In this document: in pieces, positions 28,083 to 36,140 of the stretch
Layout of the letters: each line of letters starts with the position of its first letter
Position numbering within the stretch: the first letter of the stretch is position 1
Source of the DNA: Chitinophagaceae bacterium
GTDB lineage: Bacteria > Bacteroidota > Bacteroidia > Chitinophagales > Chitinophagaceae
Reading direction: 5' to 3'
NCBI GenBank assembly: GCA_016720585.1
Contig: JADKKH010000005.1
Span: forward strand, 124,001 to 188,000
Length of the DNA: 64,000 nucleotides
Translations under genes and position numbers: made by a program
Notes under the pieces: generated by a model
What the model saw: only the letters and a program-made list of their open reading frames with translations
The model's database searches: none
What the model was told of the DNA's origin: nothing

Positions 28083-28964
28083 TTAAATAAAGATTTCACC
28101 TGCAATACGAAGGCTTTCCACCAGGGCTTCCTTGTTTAATCCATTCAACAGATTGTTTTGTTCAAAATATTCTATCATCATTTCACTGTTCATATTTCCT
28201 ACGAGTTCATCATCAGCCATCGGACAGCCCCCGATCCCTTTTAATGCCCCGTCGAATCGTTTACATCCTGCTCTTACAGCCGCTTCCAGTTTTTCTTTCC
28301 AATTATCGGGTGTTGAATGCAGGTGCACGCCAATTTCTGTTCCGGGCAATGAATCCACAAGGTATTCGGTCATGTCATAGACCTGTTCGGCGGTGGCGAC
28401 ACCCACAGTATCCGCCAGGGAAATAATGCCAATATCCATGGCAACGAGCTGGTTCACCCATTCAAAAACAATTTCTTCAGAAAAGCGGTCACCGTAAGGA
28501 TTGCCAAATCCCATAGAAATGTAAACAACCAATTGCTTACCGGTTTTGATACAAAGGTTTTGTATCTCTTCCACCCTGCCCAGGGATTGTTCAATAGATG
28601 AATTGGTATTGCGTTGTTGAAATGTTTCAGAGACAGAAAAAGGAAAACCGAGATAAGTAATTTCATCAAAAACACTGGCATCCTCTGCCCCCCGCATGTT
28701 AGCTACTATGGCAAGTAACTTCGTACTCCGAACCTGCCTGCCGGCAGGCAGGCTCCCTAACTCAAGATTCTTGATAACTTCAGCAGTATCTGCCATCTGC
28801 GGAATGGCTTTCGGGGAAACAAAGCTGCCAAAATCAATCGTATCAAACCCAACTTTTAATAATGAATTGATATATGCAATCTTTTTTTCAGTAGGAATAA
28901 AAGTCTTCCATCCCTGCATGGCATCACGGGGACATTCGATGAGTTTGAGATTAGTGTGAGGCAT
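28083..28964 (-). CDS. Hydroxymethylglutaryl-CoA lyase-like (HMGL family)
   Basis: A 293-residue TIM-barrel lyase: HMG-CoA to acetoacetate plus acetyl-CoA (leucine degradation), or a related HMGL-like condensation/cleavage. Motifs: IECPRDAMQGW (metal/substrate Arg-Asp), GFDTIDFGSFVSPKAIPQMA, HLHSTPDNW (metal His-x-His), and the signature loop FDGALKGIGGCPMADDELVG with the catalytic Cys. The Mg site and signature are intact. Residues 71-78 (SLPAGRQV) come from a perfect 20-bp palindrome inserted in the gene. It lies 11 bases upstream of the GSCFA start and is likely co-transcribed. Confidence 0.88.
   Translation of the reverse strand: MPHTNLKLIECPRDAMQGWKTFIPTEKKIAYINSLLKVGFDTIDFGSFVSPKAIPQMADTAEVIKNLELGSLPAGRQVRSTKLLAIVANMRGAEDASVFDEITYLGFPFSVSETFQQRNTNSSIEQSLGRVEEIQNLCIKTGKQLVVYISMGFGNPYGDRFSEEIVFEWVNQLVAMDIGIISLADTVGVATAEQVYDMTEYLVDSLPGTEIGVHLHSTPDNWKEKLEAAVRAGCKRFDGALKGIGGCPMADDELVGNMNSEMMIEYFEQNNLLNGLNKEALVESLRIAGEIFI
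28733..28752. repeat. Perfect 20-bp palindrome inside the HMG-CoA-lyase gene, copy A3
   Basis: CCTGCCTGCCGGCAGGCAGG, a perfect palindrome and the cleanest copy in the window. On the coding (minus) strand it is read in frame as LPAGRQ, which with the neighbouring codon gives LPAGRQV. I recall LPAGRQV as a frequent artefact-like peptide in Bacteroidota proteins, consistent with a dispersed repeat that keeps reading frames open. Confidence 0.9.
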
Positions 28965-28997
28965 AATGCCTGTAAAGATAATAATTGATAAGCTGGT

Positions 28998-29990
28998 TTA
29001 ATTCCTCAGACCTTCTACTTTTTCTCTCAATGCATTAAAAAAGCGGTTACGGTCTTTTTCTCCGGTCTTGCTGATAAGGGTGGAGCGGCTCAGCAATGTG
29101 TCAAATGAAGTCATTACTTTGGATGAAAACCTTGGGTCGCCTGTAAAGAGATAGTGAAACACACTGTAAGTAATCATTGAAAGACGTTTGTTATCCAGCG
29201 ATATCACCATCGTGTTATTGCCGAGTATCAATTCGTTTACATAAAACTGTATCGGCGCTTTATAAGATAGATCGTTGGCACCTGGCATAAATTTTACCCC
29301 TTTTGCCGCCTGTTGTTCCATATGATCAAGCCAATGATGAAAAGAATTTACGACTGCATCAAAGTCTTCTGCTGATTTAAAATTACCCGCATCCCTGTAA
29401 AAGGCCACCTGGTTGATCGTACTGTGAATACTTTCCAGGTTCCATAGTTCAACGGAATGGATCTTATTATGTTCTTCAAGTACCTGCTGACCCAGGGCAA
29501 AGCAATCATCATAGGGAAATTCACTTAACGAAAATTTCTTGCTGCTGAGTGCTGGCATGTTATTAATTGTCTTTGACCAGAAAAAAGTTTTGAAAGCTGC
29601 CAGTTCAGGGAAGAGATAAAAATACCAGATAGGAGCATCTTTACAGAGATAGAAAATCTCTTTTGTTTTAAAAGAATTAAAATATTTAAACTGCAGCAAC
29701 ATTGCCTTCATATAATCCACAAATTCTCCTGGAGCGCTATTCAATCCTGGAGCATCAAACAGAACAGATTCATTCTGCAACTGAAGCAAAAGATCCAGAG
29801 AAAGATGATAACGTTCACAAATTTTTTTCAGCTCCGTAAGTGTAAGGGGTTTCTCCCCCCTGATCCGGCGATACACACTATCGGGACTCAGGTTGAGCAA
29901 ATCACCCAACTCATCGGCTAAGGAAAGATGTGTAGGCAGATTCTCTTTCAAATGGTTGAAGAGATATTGTTGCAGTTCAACGGCTTCCAT
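28998..29990 (-). CDS. HTH transcriptional regulator (intact paralogue 1)
   Basis: A 330-residue DNA-binding protein. Residues about 20-75 form an XRE/BetR-like helix-turn-helix (LSLADELGDLLNLSPDSVYR, then RIRGEKPLTLTELKKICERY). The remaining 250 residues are a sensory or dimerisation region with no recognised domain. Its motifs (LWNLESIHSTINQVAFYRDA and STLISKTGEKDRNRFFN) are shared with the broken paralogue at 34006-34997. It is divergent from the secreted-protein operon that starts at 30216. A palindromic operator candidate (TTACGGA arms) sits 13 bases upstream of its ATG, so autoregulation and control of the operon are likely. Confidence 0.82.
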   Translation of the reverse strand: MEAVELQQYLFNHLKENLPTHLSLADELGDLLNLSPDSVYRRIRGEKPLTLTELKKICERYHLSLDLLLQLQNESVLFDAPGLNSAPGEFVDYMKAMLLQFKYFNSFKTKEIFYLCKDAPIWYFYLFPELAAFKTFFWSKTINNMPALSSKKFSLSEFPYDDCFALGQQVLEEHNKIHSVELWNLESIHSTINQVAFYRDAGNFKSAEDFDAVVNSFHHWLDHMEQQAAKGVKFMPGANDLSYKAPIQFYVNELILGNNTMVISLDNKRLSMITYSVFHYLFTGDPRFSSKVMTSFDTLLSRSTLISKTGEKDRNRFFNALREKVEGLRN

Positions 29991-30002
29991 TTCTAATGAA
30001 AA

Positions 30003-30041
30003 TTACGGAAAATCCGTAAAAAAATGAATTTGTTTACGGAT
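30003..30041. promoter_or_regulatory. Candidate operator: TTACGGA palindrome plus third half-site
   Basis: TTACGGAAAATCCGTAA (30003-30019) is a perfect inverted repeat: 7-base arms, 3-base spacer. A third TTACGGA half-site with the following T lies at 30034-30041. The site sits between the HTH regulator gene (ATG at 29990) and the divergent operon, close enough to the regulator start to block its transcription. Position, symmetry and neighbour are what is seen; binding is inferred. Confidence 0.6.
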
Positions 30042-30215
30042 TTCTGCAAATACTATCAAGACTGCAATATATAAAACAGGATTTAAATGATGCTGGGTCT
30101 ACGACCATTCTTAAATACTGATAAAATGCAGATGTATAAATTTCATAAGCAGATACCCATTTTAATTCATCTAACTCAGATTGTAATTTCATGTTCGAAA
30201 CCAAATGAACCTGTC

Positions 30216-30830
30216 ATGAAACATTTTATCCTCTTCACATTGTGTTTCCTGCTGTTTGTTTCAACAAGGGCTCAAAAACCAAAGTATATAAACATAGCCA
30301 TATTTACCACCCAAAATGCCATGCCCTTTGGAAAGTTTGCGGGTATGTTTAAAGAGATTTTTCACCCGGGAATTGAATTCAGTTATGGCAAAACCCTCCA
30401 TTCCGCTAAAAAACACGACTGGTTTACTGAACTGAATCTTGCCTATTTCTTTCATCGTTTTGTACAGCACGGTATCCCCCTATATCTGAATGCAGGTTAC
30501 CGGTATAAATTCAACAAGCGCCTTGCCGGTGAAACATCAATTGGCGCAGGTTATATGCATTCTATTCCGGCAACAGCTAAGCTTAAACTGAATGATAACG
30601 GAGATTATACAAATGATAAAAAAGCCGGCCGCATGCAGGCCATGGGCACATATACAATAAAATTCAGTTATGTGCTGAGCCACAATTCCGCAAATCCAAT
30701 CAGCATCTTTACAAGTTACCAGCAGCGGGTGCAGTTCCCCTTTGTAAAATCTTATGTGCCTCTGTTGCCCTATAATAGTCTTTTCATCGGCATCAGCAAA
30801 CCAATTCATACGAAAAAAATCAAAAAATAA
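30216..30830 (+). CDS. Secreted or outer-membrane beta-barrel-like protein
   Basis: A 204-residue protein with an SPI signal peptide (MKHFILFTLCFLLFVSTRAQ). The mature part has alternating strands typical of small outer-membrane barrels: HPGIEFSYGKTL, WFTELNLAYFFHRF, LYLNAGYRYKFN, LAGETSIGAGYMHS, and QQRVQFPFVKSYVPLLPYNS. I chose ATG 30216 since the 43 codons upstream in frame are not protein-like and precede a clean signal peptide. First gene of the operon opposite the HTH regulator; 6 bases separate it from the serine hydrolase. Confidence 0.75.
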   Translation: MKHFILFTLCFLLFVSTRAQKPKYINIAIFTTQNAMPFGKFAGMFKEIFHPGIEFSYGKTLHSAKKHDWFTELNLAYFFHRFVQHGIPLYLNAGYRYKFNKRLAGETSIGAGYMHSIPATAKLKLNDNGDYTNDKKAGRMQAMGTYTIKFSYVLSHNSANPISIFTSYQQRVQFPFVKSYVPLLPYNSLFIGISKPIHTKKIKK

Positions 30831-30836
30831 ATCAGT

Positions 30837-32027
30837 ATGAAAAAGGTCCTATTCAGCATAGCAATCTTATCCTTGATAGTCTTGTCTTGCAGAAGAGCAC
30901 AGATTATTGAAACCAGGAGTATCGGGATGAATATCCCCTGGGCTGATAGCAGCAATAATCACCCCAAAAATGCCGCTTACAAAGCATTGCTTGAAAAATA
31001 CAGGCAGAAAGGTATGCCGGGCATTTCCCTGCTTATAACTGACAACCATGGCACCTGGGTGGGTGCAACCGGTAAAGCTGATATTTCCAATAAAATTGAT
31101 TTTGTTCCGGGCACCGTGTCAAAAGTTGCCAGCATTACCAAATTATTTATGGGTACCCTTATTTTTAAAATGATGGAAGATTCAGTTAATACCGGGATGG
31201 GATACCTGGCGTTGAATAAAAAAATAAGTGACTGGTTACCGGCTAGATTCACGGGTCATTTAGCCAATGGAAATCAAATCACACTCGGGCAATGCCTGAA
31301 ACATGAAACCGGCATTCCTGACCTGATTGAAGAAGATCGGTTTTATTTAGCTGTATTGAATAACCCGAATAAAAAATGGGAAGCTGAAGAACTGCTTAGC
31401 TTTATTTATGATAAAGCGCCCCTTTTTGCTGCCGGCGATACGGCAGTTTACTCAAACACCAATACCGTTTTGGTTACCATGATCATGGAAGCGCAGACGG
31501 GTAAAAAACATGTTGATTTACTTAAACAATATATCCTGAATCCGTTGGGACTAACCCATACTTATTATCAACCTCATGATTTACTTCCGAATACAGTAGC
31601 CCAGGGTTATTTCGATTTGTACAATAATCACTCTATTGTGAATGTTTCCAATTTAGTGACTGGAAGCGGCAATGGCTATGGCGGTATATACAGCAACTTG
31701 TTTGACCTCAACAAATTCGCTGATGCACTACTTATTAAAAGAACTTTGCTCAAGCCCTCTTCCATGAATATCATGCTTACATTCGGCAAACAGGATGATA
31801 CAAATCTTTATGGTTATGGTATACAAAAATCATTTCTGACCCGTGGGATTGATGCCGGCATTGGACATAAAGGAAGGGATCTTGGTTATACTGCCAACTT
31901 ATTTTATTTTCCGAATAAAGGCGTATTGCATATTTTCTTTATCAATTACGGTACAGATGCCGAGAGTGAACTAAAAGATGTATTCCGGCAATTCCAGGAA
32001 GAATTGGTGACAATTTCATTAAATTAA
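30837..32027 (+). CDS. Serine hydrolase lipoprotein, beta-lactamase class C family
   Basis: A 396-residue PBP-like/class C serine hydrolase with a lipobox (LIVLSC, Cys18), so membrane anchored on the outer face of a membrane. The catalytic motifs are the SxxK serine in VASITKLFMG, YSN in TAVYSNTNTV, and HKG (GIGHKGRDLGY) in place of KTG. The family includes D,D-peptidases, esterases and amidases; a true beta-lactamase role is not implied. It is the second gene of the secreted-protein operon at 30.2-33.9 kb. Confidence 0.88.
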   Translation: MKKVLFSIAILSLIVLSCRRAQIIETRSIGMNIPWADSSNNHPKNAAYKALLEKYRQKGMPGISLLITDNHGTWVGATGKADISNKIDFVPGTVSKVASITKLFMGTLIFKMMEDSVNTGMGYLALNKKISDWLPARFTGHLANGNQITLGQCLKHETGIPDLIEEDRFYLAVLNNPNKKWEAEELLSFIYDKAPLFAAGDTAVYSNTNTVLVTMIMEAQTGKKHVDLLKQYILNPLGLTHTYYQPHDLLPNTVAQGYFDLYNNHSIVNVSNLVTGSGNGYGGIYSNLFDLNKFADALLIKRTLLKPSSMNIMLTFGKQDDTNLYGYGIQKSFLTRGIDAGIGHKGRDLGYTANLFYFPNKGVLHIFFINYGTDAESELKDVFRQFQEELVTISLN

Positions 32028-32057
32028 TTATTAAACATTTAACCATGAAAAAATTCT

Positions 32058-32654
32058 ATGGTAATATGGCTGGCATTAACCCTATTCAGTATTAGTTCCT
32101 GCACGGTCATGGGTACACTCTACCCGGTTTCTAAAGACAAAAATGATTTTATTTTTAAAAAAGAAATTCTCGGGAAATGGGGCGACCCCAAAGAACCCAA
32201 TGATTTCTATGTGGCAGATACCGTTGCCGGAAATGAAGGTAAACTCTACCTGTTTCAAGCAGTTTACTCTGACAAAGTGGATAAAAAAGCTGACACAAAC
32301 TGGTTTAATGCCCACCTGCTGTTGATCGGGAACTCCTATTTTCTGGACTGCTGGCTTAACATGGAAAAGGACCTTTTAGAGAATCACCATGGTCATGAAG
32401 ACTTTTTGATACCCAGGCATTTTATTATCAGAGTATCATTCCCGGCAGATAACCGTCTGATGATGAATGTCCCCGACCCGGATGAAATTATTAAGTTGGT
32501 TGATCAGAAAAAACTTCATCTAACATATGCAACACTGAAAGCTGATGATTATTTATTGCTTGACCAGCCTGCTGTTTTACATAAAGAACTTGCAGCATCC
32601 ATAAAATATCCGCAGTTATATAAAGAAAGTACTGTTTTACAAAAATTAGAATAA
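32058..32654 (+). CDS. Lipoprotein of unknown function
   Basis: A 198-residue protein with a hydrophobic start and lipobox (LFSISSC, then TVMGTLYPV). The mature protein has a short lipocalin-like start (GKWGDPKEPNDFYVAD) and is otherwise unrecognised. ATG 32058 is the only start with an open frame; an in-frame stop lies just upstream. An ATG at 32045 (MKKF...) in another frame starts like a normal signal peptide, so a one-base indel in the A-run there may have shortened the N-terminus. It follows the serine hydrolase by 30 bases. Confidence 0.72.
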   Translation: MVIWLALTLFSISSCTVMGTLYPVSKDKNDFIFKKEILGKWGDPKEPNDFYVADTVAGNEGKLYLFQAVYSDKVDKKADTNWFNAHLLLIGNSYFLDCWLNMEKDLLENHHGHEDFLIPRHFIIRVSFPADNRLMMNVPDPDEIIKLVDQKKLHLTYATLKADDYLLLDQPAVLHKELAASIKYPQLYKESTVLQKLE

Positions 32655-32711
32655 CCGTTGTATCATCACCCTGACTTTAAATTAAATTTTTTCAAAATAA
32701 AAACAATGATC

Positions 32712-33167
32712 ATGAAAAAAATCATCATGGGCACCATGCTGCTTATAACAGCAAACGCAACTTTCTGCCAGCAAAATAATCCATCTCCGATTTTGACCAA
32801 ACAGGATTACATGAAAAAAAGCAAACACCAGAAAACAGCGGCCATTTTGCTTTTTGGAGGTGGCTTTTTAATGTCAGCAACAAGCCTCATTATTTTTACC
32901 GTTAAAGGATCAGAAGATGTTATAAATATTATTCCAGGAATTATAACCGGTGATCCGGAGCCACAAAATCATTATACCGGCGCAACCATTCTTTTGATAA
33001 CCGGGGCCACATCAATGCTCTCATCCATACCTTTATTTATTGCTTCCGGCAAAAACAAGGGAAAAAGTATAAGTTTATCACTTAAAAACCAAATAGCCCC
33101 ACAACTTCAAAAAAACAGTTTTGTTTACAGAACGATCCCCTCTTTAACTATAAAAATAAATTTATGA
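32712..33167 (+). CDS. Small two-TM secreted/membrane protein, family copy 1 (intact)
   Basis: A 151-residue protein and the only complete member of a five-copy tandem family. Layout: signal peptide (1-18, cut near TFCQ), conserved block TKQDYMKKSKHQKTAAILLF, transmembrane helix 1, a variable hydrophilic loop, transmembrane helix 2 (LLITGATSMLSSIPLFIASG), a basic stretch, and a C-terminal block YRTIPSLTIKINL. The alternating ending resembles a final outer-membrane beta strand. Its stop overlaps the next copy's ATG as ATGA, so the copies arose by clean tandem duplication. Function unknown; conserved in Bacteroidota as far as I recall. Confidence 0.72.
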   Translation: MKKIIMGTMLLITANATFCQQNNPSPILTKQDYMKKSKHQKTAAILLFGGGFLMSATSLIIFTVKGSEDVINIIPGIITGDPEPQNHYTGATILLITGATSMLSSIPLFIASGKNKGKSISLSLKNQIAPQLQKNSFVYRTIPSLTIKINL

Positions 33168-33588
33168 AAAAAATATTTTTAATTCTTCTTATTGCTGTCA
33201 ACAGCAAGCAAGTTATCACCAACCTTGCCACCATGTTTCTTCAACTTTGACAAAACAAGATTACCTGCAAAAAAGTAAACATCAGAAAACGGCCGCCTGG
33301 ATATTAATGGGAGGTGGAGCAACACTCTTATTAACCGGTATAGTAATTCCAAAAGGAGCATTAACTCATTCTGGTTTTTTGGATGATACTTATAAAAATG
33401 ATGGAATTAAAGATGCTTTTGATTTGACGGGAATTGTTTCTATGTTGGGGAGTATCCCTTTTTTTATCGCTTCATCAAAAAAAAAAAAAAGCCCCTATCT
33501 TTCTCGTTTTAAAATGAACCTCTTAAAGTTACAAAAAACAGTTTTGCTTACAGAACGATTCCGCTTTAACTATAAAAATAAATTTATG
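33164..33588 (+). pseudogene. Small two-TM family copy 2, decayed
   Basis: It starts with ATG overlapping the stop of copy 1, but the frame closes at 33249, before the conserved block. In another frame, from 33247, TKQDYLQKSKHQKTAAWILM and a second helix (SMLGSIPFFIASS) follow; then a 14-A run (33477-33490) and a deletion near 33567 throw the C-terminal block (compare copy 1's YRTIPSLTIKINL) out of frame. As a result this frame runs through into copy 3. At least three indels relative to copy 1. A 74-base stretch (33233-33306) is nearly identical to 33653-33726 in copy 3. Confidence 0.72.
33477..33490. repeat. Poly-A14 tract inside copy 2
   Basis: 14 consecutive A near the point where the second helix ends. 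Such a run is prone to slipped-strand mutation and to sequencing error. It lies near where the reading frame differs from copy 1. Confidence 0.85.
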
Positions 33589-33882
33589 AAAAAAATAATC
33601 ATTTTTACCATGTTCCTGATAACAGCAAACGCAACTTTCAGCCAGCCAACCAATGTTTCTTCAACTTTGACAAAACAAGATTACCTGCAAAAAAGTAAAC
33701 ATCAGAAAACGGCTGCCTGGATATTAGTTAGTGGAGGAAGCTTGTGTGCAATGCTTGGAACAATACAATTCAATTTTGCCGGAAGTGATGGTGAAGTAAA
33801 TAATTCAAACAGTACAGTTTTCCTGGTAACCGGGTTGGCAGCAATCGGTGCCAGCATCCCCTTTTTTATTGCTTCATCATAA
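33586..33882 (+). CDS. Small two-TM family copy 3, C-terminally shortened
   Basis: 98 residues from ATG 33586: signal peptide (cut near TFSQ), conserved block TKQDYLQKSKHQKTAAWILV, two hydrophobic helices, ending at IPFFIASS. Copy 1 has about 45 more residues. Downstream non-coding bases still carry a remnant of that tail (a PSLALKLNL-like reading before 33995), so the stop at 33882 is derived. It may still make a two-helix protein; the function is unknown. Confidence 0.6.
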   Translation: MKKIIIFTMFLITANATFSQPTNVSSTLTKQDYLQKSKHQKTAAWILVSGGSLCAMLGTIQFNFAGSDGEVNNSNSTVFLVTGLAAIGASIPFFIASS

Positions 33883-34005
33883 AATAAAAAAAGAGCAGCA
33901 ACTCTATCCTTTAAAATGAACCGATCCAGCAGATTTTAAAAGCAGCTGGGTAAAAATAGTATTCCGTCTTTAGCCTTAAAATTAAATTTATATAAAAAAA
34001 TATAG

Positions 34006-34997
34006 CTATAACCGTGAGCCCAGTCGTATTTTATCGTAAAAGCGATTGAAAAAACGGCTCCGCTCCTTTTCACCCACCTTGCTTATTTGTGTGGACTTAC
34101 TGATCAAGTTTTGCATAGAATTGTACCGGTATGTACAGAATCTTTCGTCCCGGGTAACAATATAATTGATTACGCTATGACTGATAAAGGATATCTTAAG
34201 ATCATCCACTACAGCCAGGAAACTATTGTCACCCAATATTAAATCATTATGCAAAAGATTATAATCCCCGGCATCGGGTGACGGCTGCTGCCCTATCATA
34301 AATTTTTTGCCTAACTCGGCTTGCTTCTCCAGGTGACAGATAAGTTCTTCAACCTTCTCATAAAGAAGAGATACGTCTGAAGGGGAAGAAAACATTTTAG
34401 CTTCCCGGTAATATTCAATCTGACGGATCGTACTGTTAATACTTTCAATATTCCATACTTCCGTACAGGGAATCTTATTATATTCCTGCACCACCTTTCT
34501 GCCAAGTTCAAATGTTTCCTTGCTCAGGTCACTGATTGCAAATTTAATCCCCCGCATGGCTTCATTTTGCAGTATCGTTTTTTTCCAGAAAAAATATTTA
34601 AAGGATGCCAGCTCGGGTATCTGAAAATGTGTAGTGAAAGGGATGTCTTTTGTCAAAAAATAAAGATGCTTGTTTTTAAAAGAATTGAGATAACTGAAAT
34701 TCTGATAAATGCTCGTAAGCCATTCATCAAATGCAGAATCTGTTGGGTTTGTCAACCTGCCGCTGAAGATAAAGCATCACTTTGCAGGTTCATGAACTGG
34801 TCCAGCGATATTTTATACTGCACCGCCAGCTTTTGCATTTCTTCAAGGCTGATAGGCTTTTCTCCGCGGATCCTCCTGTAAGCGCTGTCATTGCTGATGT
34901 CCAGGATATCGGCTATAGTATCAACCAGTGCAACATGTTCAGGCAATAACGTTTTGATGTGAAGGAAAAGGGCTACTTGTATACCTGTGGGTTCCAT
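34006..34997 (-). pseudogene. HTH regulator paralogue 2, one frameshift
   Basis: Second copy of the regulator at 28998-29990, split in two frames. The 5' part (ATG 34997) carries the HTH (DISNDSAYRRIRGEKPISLE) and stops at 34752 after LSSAAG. The 3' part (34006-34755) carries the rest with the family motifs (VWNIESINSTIRQIEYYREA; STQISKVGEKERSRFFN). The frames overlap by TTGA, and a one-base deletion near 34745-34760 would join them into about 330 residues. Possible readings: real mutation, assembly error, or less likely translational coupling. It is divergent from small-protein copies 4 and 5, repeating the arrangement around regulator 1. Confidence 0.78.
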
Positions 34998-35232
34998 GGA
35001 GTTGATTTTGGTAAAAGTTACAGACAGACCCATTAAGTTTAGTAAAAATAATATAACTGCTTAAAGTAAAGGTTTTTTTTGCAAAAATCAATTGACTTTA
35101 AACGGTAGCCCCTTCTGCGAATGGTATTTATTACTAAAAACTACCAATACCGCTGATTTATCGATTAGGAATGGGCTTGGGGTGAAAGTAGGTTTGGGTT
35201 GTCAATCTGTTTTACAACCAAAAACTTACATC

Positions 35233-35573
35233 ATGAAAAAGATTATCGTTTTTGCGCTGATGCTGATACTATCAGCCACATCGTTCAGTCAGCCTGTTAC
35301 TAACACAGCTCCTACCGTCAAAACTGATTACCTGAAAAAAAGTGGAGGCCAGACCACTACAGCATGGATGCTCCTGGCTTGTGGTACGGCCGGATTAGCT
35401 GGCGCGATGATTGCCGCAGGTAGCTTTAGTATTGATATTCATTTTGGTTCTAGCTCTGACAAGAGCCCTTCCCGGTTGCTGTTGGCGTAATAAGTGGTGC
35501 ATGTGTTCTGGGTTCTATTCCTTTTTCCTGGCTGCTTCCCGAAACAAAAGAAAGCCCTGAGTTTGTTATTTAA
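35233..35573 (+). pseudogene. Small two-TM family copy 4, frameshifted
   Basis: Starts as a good copy (MKKIIVFALMLILSATSFSQ, TKQDYL-equivalent KTDYLKKSGGQTTTAWMLLA). Its frame stops at 35490, while a shifted frame continues the second helix (GVISGACVLGSIPFSWLLPE) to 35573. A remnant of the C-terminal block (NKSIPSLTLKINL) remains further on, and its stop overlaps the ATG of copy 5. A one-base deletion near 35470 explains the main break. Confidence 0.72.
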
Positions 35574-35652
35574 AAAATGAATCGGCGCCACAACTACTGA
35601 ATGGAAGTTTTGTGAACAAATCTATTCCTTCATTAACCTTAAAAATAAATTT

Positions 35653-36066
35653 ATGAAAAAGTTTATTGTCTTTGCCTTGATGATGATTGTTTCAGCCACA
35701 TCATTCAGTCAGCCTGTTACTAACACAGTCCCTATCACTAAAACAGATTATCTACAAAAAAGTAAAAATCAAAATACAACTGCCTGGGTTTTGCTTGTCG
35801 GTGGAGCAACATTTATTCTGGCTGGAGAATTGATCGGCAATAGCAAAGAATCGACATTTGGTGATGCAGGTACCGGAGTAATCATGGCCGGCTCGAGTAC
35901 TTTCCATGATAGGTAGTGTCCCTTTTATTTATTGCTTTGGTAAAATAAACGCAAAGCAAGTTCTATGTCTGCATCAATAAGAATAGAAAATCTTGATGTC
36001 AAACAGGGGTATAGCATGGTTAGCAACTCCTACCCGGCAGTTGCTTTTAAAATTAACTTCCGGTGA
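35653..36066 (+). pseudogene. Small two-TM family copy 5, frameshifted
   Basis: Signal peptide and conserved block (MKKFIVFALMMIVSATSFSQ; TKTDYLQKSKNQNTTAWVLL) lie in a frame ending at 35916. A second frame continues helix 2 (SMIGSVPFIYCFG), and a third carries the tail SNSYPAVAFKINFR to 36066. At least two indels. It is followed by a terminator, which marks the end of the array. Confidence 0.72.
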
Positions 36067-36109
36067 ATATTAGTATTTGAACCAGGGATTTCTAAAAATC
36101 TTCATCACA

Positions 36110-36140
36110 AACGAGTCTCCTGAATGGGACTCGTTTTTTT
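36110..36140 (+). terminator. Terminator ending the small-protein array
   Basis: A 7-bp stem ACGAGTC / GACTCGT with a 10-base loop, then seven T. It reaches the stop codon of the convergent rlmB and so separates the two units. Confidence 0.8.

Noticed and set aside
33247..33882. A single 211-residue protein fusing copies 2 and 3
   Set aside because: The fusion arises because the copy 2 frame was shifted near its A-tract; it contains an internal signal peptide, so a natural fusion is unlikely.
28998..36066. The small-protein array as a toxin-immunity or phage-defence island
   Set aside because: No nuclease, integrase, ATPase or toxin fold was seen; membrane-protein duplicates alone do not support that.
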